Assembly (NCBI RefSeq): GCF_000311845.1
Contig: NZ_HE978574.1
Location: forward strand, 1,207,248-1,271,247
DNA: 64,000 bases
Origin: Enorma massiliensis phI
GTDB taxonomy: Bacteria > Actinomycetota > Coriobacteriia > Coriobacteriales > Coriobacteriaceae
Direction of reading: 5' to 3'
Shown: positions 54,404 to 63,360 of the stretch, piece by piece
Numbering within the stretch: the stretch's first letter is position 1
Layout of the letters: every line of letters begins with the position of its first letter
Translations under genes and position numbers: made by a program
The notes under the pieces: generated by a model
Database searches by the model: none
The model's input: the letters and a program-made list of their open reading frames with translations, nothing else
Told to the model about the DNA's origin: nothing

Positions 54404-55716
54404 TCGCTCGCATCGCTCCGGCACATCTTGCCGGCACCGTATCCGCCATTGCCTCGAAGTCCGTCGCACACCGCCTCATCATCGCCGCCGCGCTGGCCAA
54501 CGGCGTGACCGACGTGACCTGCAACACCTCCTGCGCCGATATCGAGGCAACGATTCGCTGTCTTGAAGCGTTTGGCGCAAAGGTGGAGCGGGCGGAGCAG
54601 GGATTGCGCGTCCACCCCATACCCAAGAGCCAAGAGCACGGAATCCTGCGCGCACTGGCTGGGGCTACACTCGATTGCGGTGAATCTGGTTCCACGCTTC
54701 GTTTCATGCTTCCCGTAGCCTGCGCACTTGGCGCAGACGCAACCTTCACCGGTGCCGGGAGGCTGGGAGAGCGACCGCTCTCCCCTCTCGCCGAGGAGCT
54801 CATCGCCGCAGGATGCGACCTTCAGGGCCTTGGCAGCCTTCCGCTCACCACGAAAGGGCGCCTGCGAGCGGGAACGTTCAAGCTTCCCGGCAATGTAAGC
54901 TCCCAGTACATATCGGGCCTGCTTCTTGCGCTTCCGATTCTTGGTCAGCCGAGTGTCATCGAGGTCACGGGGACCATCGAGAGCAAGCCCTACATCGCCC
55001 TCACGCTTCAGGCGCTCGAAACCTTCGGGGTATCCGTTCGCGTTGAGACGGGAGCGGCGCTCGACGGTCAACCGCGCACGCGCTACCTGCTCGACGGAAG
55101 CCCCTACCGCACCCCCGGTAGCGTTTCCGTCGAGGGCGATTGGTCCAATGCCGCTTTTTGGCTATGCGCCGGTGCGATGGGCACAGAATGCATCACCGTC
55201 AGCGGCCTCTCGCTTTCCTCGGCACAAGGGGACCGCAATGTCCTGGCCGCCCTCTCGTGCTTTGGCGCGCGCATCCGCCGTTCGACGGGCGCTGCGACGG
55301 TGCAACCTGGCACGCTCCATGGTTTCACGCTCAGCGCGCGCGATGTGCCGGATCTGGTACCCGTCCTTTCGGCCGTAGCTTCGGTAGCAAAGGGAACGAC
55401 GGTGATCCGCGATTGCTCGCGTTTGCGCATCAAGGAATCCGATCGCCTTCAAACGACCACGAAAGAGCTGTGCAACCTCGGGGCGCGGGTCAGGATTGTT
55501 GACGACGACCTCGTCATCGAAGGTGTCGATGAGCTTTCCGGCGGGGTGGTGTGCGCCCATAACGACCATCGCATCGCCATGATGGCCGCCGTCGCAGCGA
55601 CGCGTTCGAGCGAGCCGGTCGAGATCCACGGAGCAGAGGCCGTGAACAAGTCGTATCCGCTGTTCTTCGAGCATTATCGGGCTCTTGGCGGCTCGGTAGC
55701 GTTGAGCGAGGAGTGA
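54400..55716 (+). CDS. aroA: 5-enolpyruvylshikimate-3-phosphate synthase
   Basis: 438 residues. Joins PEP to shikimate 3-phosphate. The two-domain inverse barrel shows SKSVAHRLIIAAAL, CGESGSTLRFMLPVACA, GNVSSQYISGLLLALP, and the C-terminal RLRIKESDRL and NDHRIAMM. The start overlaps the aroB stop by four bases. The active-site GESGSTLRF segment has Gly-Ser rather than the Gly-Thr of many class I enzymes. Confidence 0.95.
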   Translation: MIARIAPAHLAGTVSAIASKSVAHRLIIAAALANGVTDVTCNTSCADIEATIRCLEAFGAKVERAEQGLRVHPIPKSQEHGILRALAGATLDCGESGSTLRFMLPVACALGADATFTGAGRLGERPLSPLAEELIAAGCDLQGLGSLPLTTKGRLRAGTFKLPGNVSSQYISGLLLALPILGQPSVIEVTGTIESKPYIALTLQALETFGVSVRVETGAALDGQPRTRYLLDGSPYRTPGSVSVEGDWSNAAFWLCAGAMGTECITVSGLSLSSAQGDRNVLAALSCFGARIRRSTGAATVQPGTLHGFTLSARDVPDLVPVLSAVASVAKGTTVIRDCSRLRIKESDRLQTTTKELCNLGARVRIVDDDLVIEGVDELSGGVVCAHNDHRIAMMAAVAATRSSEPVEIHGAEAVNKSYPLFFEHYRALGGSVALSEE

Positions 55717-55720
55717 TCGC

Positions 55721-56824
55721 ATGTCGTCGATGTTGGGTACCGCGCTCAGGGTGAGCATTTTCGGGGAGTCGCATGCACCGGCCATCGGTTGCTCGATTGA
55801 CGGTATGCCTGCGGGCGTTCCGCTCGATCTTGACGAGCTCCAGAACTTCCTGGACCGCCGCGCCCCCGGTCGCGACGCCACGGCCACGACGCGCCGGGAA
55901 GCGGACCGGGCGCGCATTCTATGCGGCGTCGTCGACGCCCATACGACCGGAGCCCCCATTGCGGCGATTATCGAGAACGAGAACACGCGCTCGCAGGATT
56001 ACGACGAGCTGCGTCGCGTGCCCAGGCCGGGGCATGCGGATTACCCTGCGCGCATCCGCTACAACGGGTTCAACGATGTGGCGGGAGGCGGCCATTTCTC
56101 AGGAAGGCTCACCGCACCGCTTTGTATCGCCGGCGGTATCGCGCTCCAGGCTCTCGCGCAGCGAGGAATCCGAATCGCGGCCCACATCGCCAACCTGGGC
56201 CCTCAAGGCATACCCGACACCCCGCTCAATCATATGGAGCTTGATGAGGACCAGCTCACCCGTCTGAGTTCCCATGGTTTTCCCTGCATCGATGAGGGGG
56301 CTGCGGAGGCCATGAGGGAATGCATCCTCGATGCGCGCAACGATCTCGATAGCGTCGGCGGCGTTATCGAGTGCGTGGCGTATGGCGTGCCCGCAGGGCT
56401 CGGCGATCCAATGTTCGATGGCATCGAGAACCGAATCGCCCGCGTCGCATTCGGCATACCCGCAGTCAAGGGTGTTGATTTCGGGGCCGGCTTCTCAGCT
56501 GCCTATTTACGTGGAAGCCAGAACAACGACCCCTACCGTATGGACCACGGCAACGTGGCGCCGCAGACCAACAACGCCGGGGGCATCTTGGGCGGCATCT
56601 CAACCGGTATGCCCATCGTCTGGCAGATGGCCGTGAAGCCCACGCCGTCCATCGGGAGGAGACAGCAAAGCGTCGACCTCGATGCGGGGTGCGATGCCGA
56701 CCTTGTCGTTCGAGGGCGACACGACCCCTGCATCGTACCGAGAGCCGTGCCCGTAGCCGAAGCCGTCTGCGCGCTCGCGCTCCTCGACCTAATCCTCGAA
56801 TCTCAGGGCCACAGAGCTCTTTAG
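55721..56824 (+). CDS. aroC: Chorismate synthase
   Basis: 367 residues. An FMN-dependent lyase giving chorismate. Motifs: SIFGESHAPAIGCSIDGMPAG, RPGHADYPARIRYNGFNDVAGGGHFSGRLTA split over the N-terminal half, NNAGGILGGISTGMP, and the C-terminal RHDPCIVPRAVPVAEAV. ATG 55721 with GGAG seven bases upstream follows aroA by four bases. Confidence 0.96.
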   Translation: MSSMLGTALRVSIFGESHAPAIGCSIDGMPAGVPLDLDELQNFLDRRAPGRDATATTRREADRARILCGVVDAHTTGAPIAAIIENENTRSQDYDELRRVPRPGHADYPARIRYNGFNDVAGGGHFSGRLTAPLCIAGGIALQALAQRGIRIAAHIANLGPQGIPDTPLNHMELDEDQLTRLSSHGFPCIDEGAAEAMRECILDARNDLDSVGGVIECVAYGVPAGLGDPMFDGIENRIARVAFGIPAVKGVDFGAGFSAAYLRGSQNNDPYRMDHGNVAPQTNNAGGILGGISTGMPIVWQMAVKPTPSIGRRQQSVDLDAGCDADLVVRGRHDPCIVPRAVPVAEAVCALALLDLILESQGHRAL

Positions 56825-56850
56825 CCGTTTTCTGGACCGAAGGGACGATC

Positions 56851-57996
56851 ATGGACTTAGCAGACGTGCGCAACCGGATCGACGAAGTCGACCACAAGCT
56901 GCTGGACCTCTTCTGCCAGAGGATGGAGCTCGCCGCCGAGGTTGCCGAGTCAAAGATCGGCTCAGGCAAAGCGGTCTTCGACCCCGCACGGGAACGAGAG
57001 AAGCTGCTGGACGTGGCGCGCCGCTCGCCCGAGCGCCTCCAACCGCAAGCCGTCGCGCTCTTCTCGCTCCTCATGAGCATGAACAAGGCAGAGCAGCAGC
57101 GCATCATTGCACGCGGTACCGGCGAAAGCCGATCCGCGCGCGCACACGCAAGCCTCAAGCCGGTGAGCGAGCCCTTCCCAGCCACAGCGAGCGTAGCATG
57201 CCAGGGCGTCGAGGGCGCCTATAGCCAGATCGCCGCGTGCAAGCTCTTCCGCGTGCCCGGCATCACGTTCTTCAGCACCTTTGAAGGCGTATTCCGCGCG
57301 GTGCGCGAAGGCCTCTGCGACTTTGGCGTGCTTCCTATCGAGAACTCCACGGCAGGCTCGGTGAATGCCGTCTACGACCTTCTCGCCGAGTACTCGTTTT
57401 CCATCGTAAGGAGCCTTCGCCTCAAGATCGATCACAACCTGCTCGCGCGCCCCGGCGTGCATCGGGAGAATATACGCGAGGTCTACTCGCATGAACAGGC
57501 TATCGCGCAATGCAGCGACTATCTAGAACAGCTCGGTGTTACCGCCCATGAGCTCAAGAATACCGCTCAGGCAGCCGAGTTCGTCTCTCGCTCCCCTCGA
57601 AACGATATCGCGGCCCTCTCATCGCGCGATTGCGCCGCCCTCTACGGCCTCGATGTGCTCGAATCGAACGTGCAGGATTCCGACAACAACTACACGCGCT
57701 TCATCGTCGTCTCGGCAGAGCCGCAGATCTTCCCTGGCGCCACGCGCACTTCGCTCATGCTCACGATGAAACACGAGCCAGGATCTCTGTACCGCGTGCT
57801 CGAGCGCTTCTACGCCCTCGATATCAACCTCGTTAAACTTGAAAGCCGGCCCATCCCCGGCCGCGATTTCGAGTTCATGTTCTACTTCGATATCGAGAGC
57901 CCTGCGGGCACCGAGCCCCTCGACACGCTCCTCGACAGCCTCGATGACGTGTGCGAAAGCGTCAAATACTTCGGCAGCTACACGGAGGTGCTGTGA
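56851..57996 (+). CDS. pheA: Bifunctional chorismate mutase / prephenate dehydratase
   Basis: 381 residues. The AroQ-type chorismate mutase domain (about 1-90: VRNRIDEVDHKLLDLFCQRM, FDPAREREKL) is followed by the prephenate dehydratase domain (about 110-290: GVEGAYSQIAACKLF, LPIENSTAGSV, DNNYTRFIVVS). A C-terminal ACT domain (about 300-380: HEPGSLYRVLERF, ESRPIPGRDFEFMFYFD) is the likely Phe-sensing module. ATG 56851 has AAGGGA five bases upstream. Since tyrA lacks a mutase domain, this protein probably supplies prephenate to both branches. Confidence 0.96.
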   Translation: MDLADVRNRIDEVDHKLLDLFCQRMELAAEVAESKIGSGKAVFDPAREREKLLDVARRSPERLQPQAVALFSLLMSMNKAEQQRIIARGTGESRSARAHASLKPVSEPFPATASVACQGVEGAYSQIAACKLFRVPGITFFSTFEGVFRAVREGLCDFGVLPIENSTAGSVNAVYDLLAEYSFSIVRSLRLKIDHNLLARPGVHRENIREVYSHEQAIAQCSDYLEQLGVTAHELKNTAQAAEFVSRSPRNDIAALSSRDCAALYGLDVLESNVQDSDNNYTRFIVVSAEPQIFPGATRTSLMLTMKHEPGSLYRVLERFYALDINLVKLESRPIPGRDFEFMFYFDIESPAGTEPLDTLLDSLDDVCESVKYFGSYTEVL

Positions 57997-59261
57997 TGGC
58001 GTATGGTTGCGAGGATACGCCTCGCTACGGCCTGCTTGGCCGCACCCTCGGGCACACCTACTCCCCGCGCATCTACGAGCTCCTTGCCGGTATCACGGGC
58101 TACGAGCGCTTCGAGCGGGAGCCTGGCGAGGTCGAGCAGTTCTTGCGTGAGGGCACATGGCAAGGCCTCAACGTCACGATTCCCTATAAGCGAACGGTCA
58201 TGCCGTATCTTGATGAACTGTCCGAATCTGCCCGGCGTTTAGGCAACGCGAACACCATCGTCCGGCTTTCCGACGGCCGCCTTCGCGGCGACAACACCGA
58301 TTACTTCGGCTTCAAAACGTTGGTGCAGTCGCTCCGGCTCGAGCTTACCGGCAAGCGCGCGCTCGTTTTCGGCGGGCACGGCGGCGCCGGTACGACTTGC
58401 ATGGCGGTTCTTGCAGATTTAGGCATGGAGCCGATTGCCGTGGGACGCACCGGAGAGGTGACCTACGAGGATCTTCCGCGCTTTGCTGACGCCGCACTCG
58501 CCGTGAACGCTACGCCTGCCGGAATGTACCCGTCCTGCCCTGGGGCACCCTGCACGCTCGATGCGCTCCCCCACCTGGAGGCCGTCGTTGACATCGTGTA
58601 CAACCCTGCGCGCACCGGGCTTATGATGGAGGCTGAGCACCGAGGCATCCCGGTGGCTGGTGGGCTCCTCATGCTCGTGGCGCAAGCCGCGGGCTCGCTC
58701 CATGATTTCACAGGCGAGGATTACTCCGCCGAACGCATTGCCGCCGTGACAAACGAGCTTGGATACGAGATGCAGAACATCGCCCTCATCGGCATGCCGG
58801 GGGCAGGTAAAACCCGCGTTGGCCAGCGTATCGCCCAGAGGCTTGGGCGCGAGCACATCGATCTTGATTGGGCCCTTGAAGAGCGCCTTGGCTGCAGCTG
58901 CTCCACGTTTATCACCGAGCGCGGCGAGGCCGCATTCCGACGCGAGGAAACTGCCCTCTTGGGCAAGGTTGCCAGACGCGGCAGCATCGTGCTCTCATGC
59001 GGCGGGGGTGTGGTGACGCGGGCTGAGAACTATCCCCTCCTTCACCAGAACAGCCGGATCGTGATGCTCGACCGGCCCCTTGGGGAGCTTTCGAGCAAGG
59101 GACGGCCGGTCTCGCAGCGCGACGGGGTTCAGAAGCTCGCCGAAGAGCGCATGCCGCGCTATCGAAGCTGGGCTGATGTCGTTGTGACCTCGCGCGAGTC
59201 GGCCGATGCCACCGCGCGGGCCGCCATTACACAGCTTGTACGCGAATCTCAGCAGGTTTGA
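57996..59261 (+). CDS. aroE-aroK: Fused shikimate dehydrogenase / shikimate kinase
   Basis: 421 residues carrying two consecutive pathway activities. The AroE part (about 1-255) has YSPRIYE, NVTIPYKR, the NAD(P) loop VFGGHGGAGTTCMAVL and AVNATPAGMYPS. The AroK part (about 260-420) has the P-loop IALIGMPGAGKTRVGQRIA, the DxD in IDLDWALEE, ERGEAAFRREE and SCGGGVVTR. The start overlaps the pheA stop by one base, with GGAGGTG upstream. Between the domains there is no stop or start signal. The two activities follow each other: dehydroshikimate to shikimate to shikimate 3-phosphate. Confidence 0.95.
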   Translation: MAYGCEDTPRYGLLGRTLGHTYSPRIYELLAGITGYERFEREPGEVEQFLREGTWQGLNVTIPYKRTVMPYLDELSESARRLGNANTIVRLSDGRLRGDNTDYFGFKTLVQSLRLELTGKRALVFGGHGGAGTTCMAVLADLGMEPIAVGRTGEVTYEDLPRFADAALAVNATPAGMYPSCPGAPCTLDALPHLEAVVDIVYNPARTGLMMEAEHRGIPVAGGLLMLVAQAAGSLHDFTGEDYSAERIAAVTNELGYEMQNIALIGMPGAGKTRVGQRIAQRLGREHIDLDWALEERLGCSCSTFITERGEAAFRREETALLGKVARRGSIVLSCGGGVVTRAENYPLLHQNSRIVMLDRPLGELSSKGRPVSQRDGVQKLAEERMPRYRSWADVVVTSRESADATARAAITQLVRESQQV

Positions 59262-59288
59262 TAAAACGAACCCGGTTCATTTTATCAA
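59258..59288. repeat. Palindrome over the aroE-aroK stop codon
   Basis: Arms 59258-59272 and 59274-59288 match at 14 of 15 positions with a single central base. The TGA stop lies in the left arm, and the aroQ ribosome site starts five bases after the right arm. It could be a processing site or operator controlling aroQ. Confidence 0.6.
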
Positions 59289-59304
59289 GGTAGGAAGGGG
59301 CCTC

Positions 59305-59739
59305 GTGAACGCACTTGTCATCAATGGACCGAATATCAACATGGTCGGCATACGCGAGCCAAACATCTATGGTCGAGAAACCTATGACGACCTTGTTCGC
59401 ATATGCAAGGAAGCTGGCAGCGAGTTTGGATTCGACGATGTTGAGGTCTTTCAGTCGAACCACGAGGGCGCGATCATTGACCGGATTCAGGATGCATACG
59501 GCACGGTGGACGGCATCGTCATCAATCCGGCTGCGTTTACGCATACAAGCATCGGCATTCTCGATGCACTCAAAGCCGTGAGCATCCCCGCCGTCGAGGT
59601 TCACATCTCTGCCGTGGATGAGCGCGAGGACTTCCGGCAGGTCTCGTATGCTGGCATGGCCTGCTTTGCCCGCGTAGCCGGCGAAGGCCTTGCCGGCTAC
59701 CGCCACGCCCTCCAGCTCCTCGCCGATCATCTCAAATGA
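59305..59739 (+). CDS. aroQ: 3-dehydroquinate dehydratase, type II (GTG start)
   Basis: 144 residues. A dodecameric type II enzyme converting dehydroquinate to dehydroshikimate. Motifs: NALVINGPNINMVGIREPNIYG, QSNHEGAIIDRIQ, VINPAAFTHTSI and VEVHISAVDERE (His and Arg catalytic region). GTG 59305 with GGAAGGGG four bases upstream is the start. It ends the plus-strand island and converges with recN. Confidence 0.95.
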   Translation: MNALVINGPNINMVGIREPNIYGRETYDDLVRICKEAGSEFGFDDVEVFQSNHEGAIIDRIQDAYGTVDGIVINPAAFTHTSIGILDALKAVSIPAVEVHISAVDEREDFRQVSYAGMACFARVAGEGLAGYRHALQLLADHLK

Positions 59740-59764
59740 ATCGCCAGCACCGGGTGTCTACGAT

Positions 59765-61399
59765 TCACTGCCAGGTGCCGGATTCTTGAAGCATCTGGCG
59801 GGCATGGATGAGAGACGCCTCGGATTCATCGCCGGAGAGCATGCGGGCGATCTCGTGCACGCGCGCTTCGCCCGAAACCTCGGCAAGCTGCGTTTCGGGC
59901 ACATCGGCGTCGTCCTTGCGCACTACGTAGTGGCGCTCCCCCATCACGGCGACCTGTGCCAAGTGGGTCACGACGATGACCTGATGCGTACGAGCAAGGT
60001 CAGCCAACACCGCTGCAAGCGAGCGGGCCACGGCACCGCCCACGCCGGCATCGACCTCATCGAAGACGAGGGTATCCACACCGTCGGTCTCCCCCAAAAC
60101 GACTTTGCAGGCAAGCATGACGCGCGAGAGCTCGCCGCCAGAGGCGATGCGCCGAAGCGGTCGCGGCGTCAGGCCGGCACCGCTGCGGTACAAAAGCTCG
60201 CACGTCGTGGGTCCAGTCTCGTTCCAGCGCTCACGCGGCAGCGGCCTCGACTCCCAAACGAGCTCAGCATGCCCCATCTTCAAACGCGCCATCTGTTTGC
60301 CAGCCTCGCGGCAAAAGCGAGGCGCTGCCTCATTACGGCGCTTGGTAAGCATCTTGGCCGCTTTGGCGAGCGCCGCCTCTGCAACATCGACCGCCTCCTG
60401 CGCGCGCTTGATCCGCGCCTCACCATCACTTACGACGGCAAGCAGCTCACGCGCATCCTCGCGGCGGGCAAAGACGTCTTCCATGCGGGGGCCGAACTGT
60501 CTGAGCAATCCCTTAAACGCTGAAAAGCGCTCCTGAAGCTGCGCAAGCTCGGCAGGATCGAAGTCGATGTTATCGCGATATCTTCTGAGGTCAGACGAGG
60601 CGTCTTCGAGCGTGATGGCCGCACCGGTCAAGGTGTCGGCGAACTGGGCAAGCTTGGCGTCGACCGATCCCATACGCGCAAGCTCGGCAATCGCCGAATT
60701 CAGTGCGTCGAGCGCGCCGCCCTCGCCCGAAATAGCTTCGGCCGCCTCGTGCGCGGTGCCCGCGAGCGCCTCGGCGTGCTCCGCACGCGGCAAGGTTTCT
60801 TCGAGTTCCTCGAACTCACCCTCTTGGGGATCCACCTCATCGATGCGCTCGAGCGCAAATCTCGCCTCCTCGAGACGAGAGCCCTGCGTGCGCGCCGCCG
60901 CCGTGACCCGGTCAAGCTCATCTTTAGCCGCGCGAGCACGCTTCAGCGCTTCACGATACCCCTCAAGTGCTGCGGCTACCGGAGCACCCGCCCAAGCGTC
61001 AACCATCTCGACATGCGCCGCGGCATCGAGCAATCGCTGATGCTCATGCTGGCCGCAGAGGTCGATCGTAGGGCCGATCGCCTGCGTAAGCTCGCGCACG
61101 CTTCCCAAATGCCCATCGAGGCGCACCCGGCTCCGACCGTCGGCGCCAACCCTGCGCGATGCGCAAACGCCCTCAACGTCATGAGAATCGCGAAAAACCC
61201 GCCCCTCGACGACGGCGCACTCAGCACCCTCGCGCACGAGCGACGCATCCGCGCGCTCACCCACCAGAAGCTTCAGAGCAGAGAGAAGCGCCGTCTTACC
61301 GGCACCGGTCTCGCCGGTGAGCACGGTAAGGCCCGCCGCCGGAGAAAAGGTCGCTTCATGGATGAGCGCGAGGTCAAGAACGTGAATCTCATCGATCAT
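59765..61399 (-). CDS. recN: DNA repair protein RecN
   Basis: 544 residues. An SMC-like ATPase in double-strand break repair. Walker A GLTVLTGETGAGKTALLSAL is near the N-terminus. A long coiled-coil middle (about 150-390) precedes the ABC signature RIASGGELSRVMLA and Walker B TLVFDEVDAGVGG, then VVTHLAQVAVMG. ATG 61399 has CGGAG six to seven bases upstream and overlaps nadK by 11 bases. Confidence 0.95.
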   Translation of the reverse strand: MIDEIHVLDLALIHEATFSPAAGLTVLTGETGAGKTALLSALKLLVGERADASLVREGAECAVVEGRVFRDSHDVEGVCASRRVGADGRSRVRLDGHLGSVRELTQAIGPTIDLCGQHEHQRLLDAAAHVEMVDAWAGAPVAAALEGYREALKRARAAKDELDRVTAAARTQGSRLEEARFALERIDEVDPQEGEFEELEETLPRAEHAEALAGTAHEAAEAISGEGGALDALNSAIAELARMGSVDAKLAQFADTLTGAAITLEDASSDLRRYRDNIDFDPAELAQLQERFSAFKGLLRQFGPRMEDVFARREDARELLAVVSDGEARIKRAQEAVDVAEAALAKAAKMLTKRRNEAAPRFCREAGKQMARLKMGHAELVWESRPLPRERWNETGPTTCELLYRSGAGLTPRPLRRIASGGELSRVMLACKVVLGETDGVDTLVFDEVDAGVGGAVARSLAAVLADLARTHQVIVVTHLAQVAVMGERHYVVRKDDADVPETQLAEVSGEARVHEIARMLSGDESEASLIHARQMLQESGTWQ

Positions 61400-62249
61400 G
61401 GTGGACTCCGTAGAACACGCGAGACACCGAGGTATAGAAGCTTTCAGGGCCGTAATCGAGCAGCAGGATATCACCCGGCCCGCGGCGAGCAACCACACGG
61501 TCGACCACGGCATCCTTCGCTACAAACACGCCATCGACGGCAACAGCGGGGATAGAGGGGCGATCGCGCGACATCTCGATCTCGACCACATCGGAAGGCG
61601 AGGTCAAAAACGCGCGGGCCTGAATGGTATGCGGCGCAATGGGCACGCACACCATGCCGGTGTAATCTGGACTTACGATAGGGCCGCCCGCCGAAAGCGC
61701 ATAACCGGTAGACCCCGTCGCCGTCGACACGACCACGCCGTCGCCCCGCAGCCGATCGATGCGGTGCCCCGACACCGTGATGGTGAACTCAACCATGTCG
61801 GAAAGAGGACCGCGCGTGAGGGCGAGATCGTTTAATGCAAAGGTATCGAGGGTCTGCTCTTCACCTTCGTCGGTATGCGCGAAGACATCGATGGCGAGTG
61901 TGGCGCGCCGACTCACGTGCATCTCGCCCGCCAGGGCATCGCTCACCACGGAGAGGATGTCGGTATCATCGGGACTTGCAGCCGTGAGGAACCCAAGATG
62001 CCCATAGGACAATCCAAGTATTGGAATCTCCTGATAGCCGACGATGCGCGCAGCCCGCAGAAGCGTGCCATCGCCGCCAAGGGAGATAACAAGGTCCGAG
62101 CCCTCAATATCGGGAGTCGAGACGATCTTAGAGCGTTGATCTGCCGCCCATGCCACCTCATAACCCTGGCGCGAAAGCCAGAGCTCGAGCGCCAGGCCGC
62201 TCTCGACCGCCTCGTTTTTATAGTAGTTCGGCACGAGAAAGACCTTCAT
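61389..62249 (-). CDS. nadK: NAD kinase
   Basis: 286 residues. Phosphorylates NAD to NADP. Motifs: ISLGGDGTLLRAAR, LGFLTAA, and GDGVVVSTATGSTGYALSAGGPIV. ATG 62249 overlaps the tlyA stop by four bases. The order tlyA-nadK-recN is conserved in Gram-positive bacteria. Confidence 0.95.
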   Translation of the reverse strand: MKVFLVPNYYKNEAVESGLALELWLSRQGYEVAWAADQRSKIVSTPDIEGSDLVISLGGDGTLLRAARIVGYQEIPILGLSYGHLGFLTAASPDDTDILSVVSDALAGEMHVSRRATLAIDVFAHTDEGEEQTLDTFALNDLALTRGPLSDMVEFTITVSGHRIDRLRGDGVVVSTATGSTGYALSAGGPIVSPDYTGMVCVPIAPHTIQARAFLTSPSDVVEIEMSRDRPSIPAVAVDGVFVAKDAVVDRVVARRGPGDILLLDYGPESFYTSVSRVFYGVHHDR

Positions 62250-63049
62250 GCGCCCACCACCCCTTCGATGGATGAGAGAACCCGTTCGCGCGCCGCGGCA
62301 ACCTCAGTTTCACCGCCGGAGCCCAGACGACCAAGGAGAAAGAACTCAACGTTACCCTTCGTACCCGTTATGGGCGAGGTGCACACACCCTCCGGCGTGA
62401 GGCCGCGCCCGGAGAACAGGTCTACCGCTTGCTCGAGTACGCGACGACGTACGTTCGGATCGCGCACGATCCCTCCTTCACCGACCTCAGAGGCAGGTGC
62501 CTCGAACTGGGGTTTAACGAGCGTGAGAAAGCGGCCGCCAGGAACGAGCAAGGCGATGACGGCATCGATAATGTGCGCAATGCTCGTAAAGGAAACGTCG
62601 CAGACGACCAGATCGCAGCAGGCGCGATAGCCCAGCGAGGGCAGATCGACCACATTCGTCCGCTCTAGGAGCGTGACGCGCTCATCGTTTCTCAGCGACC
62701 ATGCGAACTGCGCTCTACCAACATCGACTGCAATAACCGAGGCAGCACCGCGCTTAAGAAGGCAATCGGTAAAGCCGCCAGTCGAGCACCCGATATCTCC
62801 GCACGCAAGGCCGGAAGGATCCACGCCGAAGGCATCGAGCGCGCCCTCGAGCTTAAGACCTCCCCTCCCAACATAGGGAAGACGCCCCTTGACATGCAAA
62901 GGAAGGCCGGGGTCGACCATCATGCCGGGTGAGGTGAGACGTTCTCCCCGCGCAGAGACATCACCGGCCATCAAGGTGCGCAGGGCATCCGCGCGATCAA
63001 CGCAGATGCCCTGAGCAACGAGTTCATCATCGAGGCGTACGCGCTTCAT
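62246..63049 (-). CDS. tlyA: TlyA family rRNA 2'-O-methyltransferase
   Basis: 267 residues. An S4 RNA-binding domain (about 1-60) is followed by an FtsJ-like methyltransferase with CGDIGCSTGGFTDCLL (SAM site), AVDVG, DLVVCDVSF and LVKPQFEA. The K-D-K-E-type residues of the family are in place. In mycobacteria it methylates 16S and 23S rRNA and confers capreomycin sensitivity. ATG 63049 is preferred over TTG 63058. Confidence 0.93.
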   Translation of the reverse strand: MKRVRLDDELVAQGICVDRADALRTLMAGDVSARGERLTSPGMMVDPGLPLHVKGRLPYVGRGGLKLEGALDAFGVDPSGLACGDIGCSTGGFTDCLLKRGAASVIAVDVGRAQFAWSLRNDERVTLLERTNVVDLPSLGYRACCDLVVCDVSFTSIAHIIDAVIALLVPGGRFLTLVKPQFEAPASEVGEGGIVRDPNVRRRVLEQAVDLFSGRGLTPEGVCTSPITGTKGNVEFFLLGRLGSGGETEVAAARERVLSSIEGVVGA

Positions 63050-63061
63050 GGCACGCAAGCC

Positions 63062-63358
63062 CTATTCAGTTGGAGGCGCTGCATCGGCGCCCGCATCGGA
63101 AGCCGAATCGGACCCATCCTGGGCCGCAGCATCGAGGGAGGTGTCGTCGGCACGAGCCGCCTGATCGAGCTGTGCTGCCTCCTCAGGGCTCAGATCGAAG
63201 CTATCGACGAGCTCTGCAGCACGAGACCCAAGCTCGATGGCCTCGTCATACAGGTCGAGGCTGCGCTCGAGCGACGTGTCCTTCGAGCGCACGACCGAGA
63301 TGATTTCGTCCAAGCGCTCCGTAATATCGGCGAAGCTGTTCGGGGCGATCTCAGCCAT
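63062..63358 (-). CDS. xseB: Exodeoxyribonuclease VII small subunit
   Basis: 98 residues. The family core is in the first ~65 residues (FADITERLDEIISVVRSKDTSLERSL, LYDEAIELG). The C-terminus is an Ala/Asp-rich extension. The large-subunit gene xseA, usually just upstream, is absent: nusB ends two bases before xseB. Confidence 0.88.
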   Translation of the reverse strand: MAEIAPNSFADITERLDEIISVVRSKDTSLERSLDLYDEAIELGSRAAELVDSFDLSPEEAAQLDQAARADDTSLDAAAQDGSDSASDAGADAAPPTE

Positions 63359-63360
63359 AC

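Noticed and set aside
59740-59782. Bidirectional terminator between aroQ and recN
   Set aside because: Only two 5-bp segments pair, separated by an internal loop and lying partly within recN, with no T-run.
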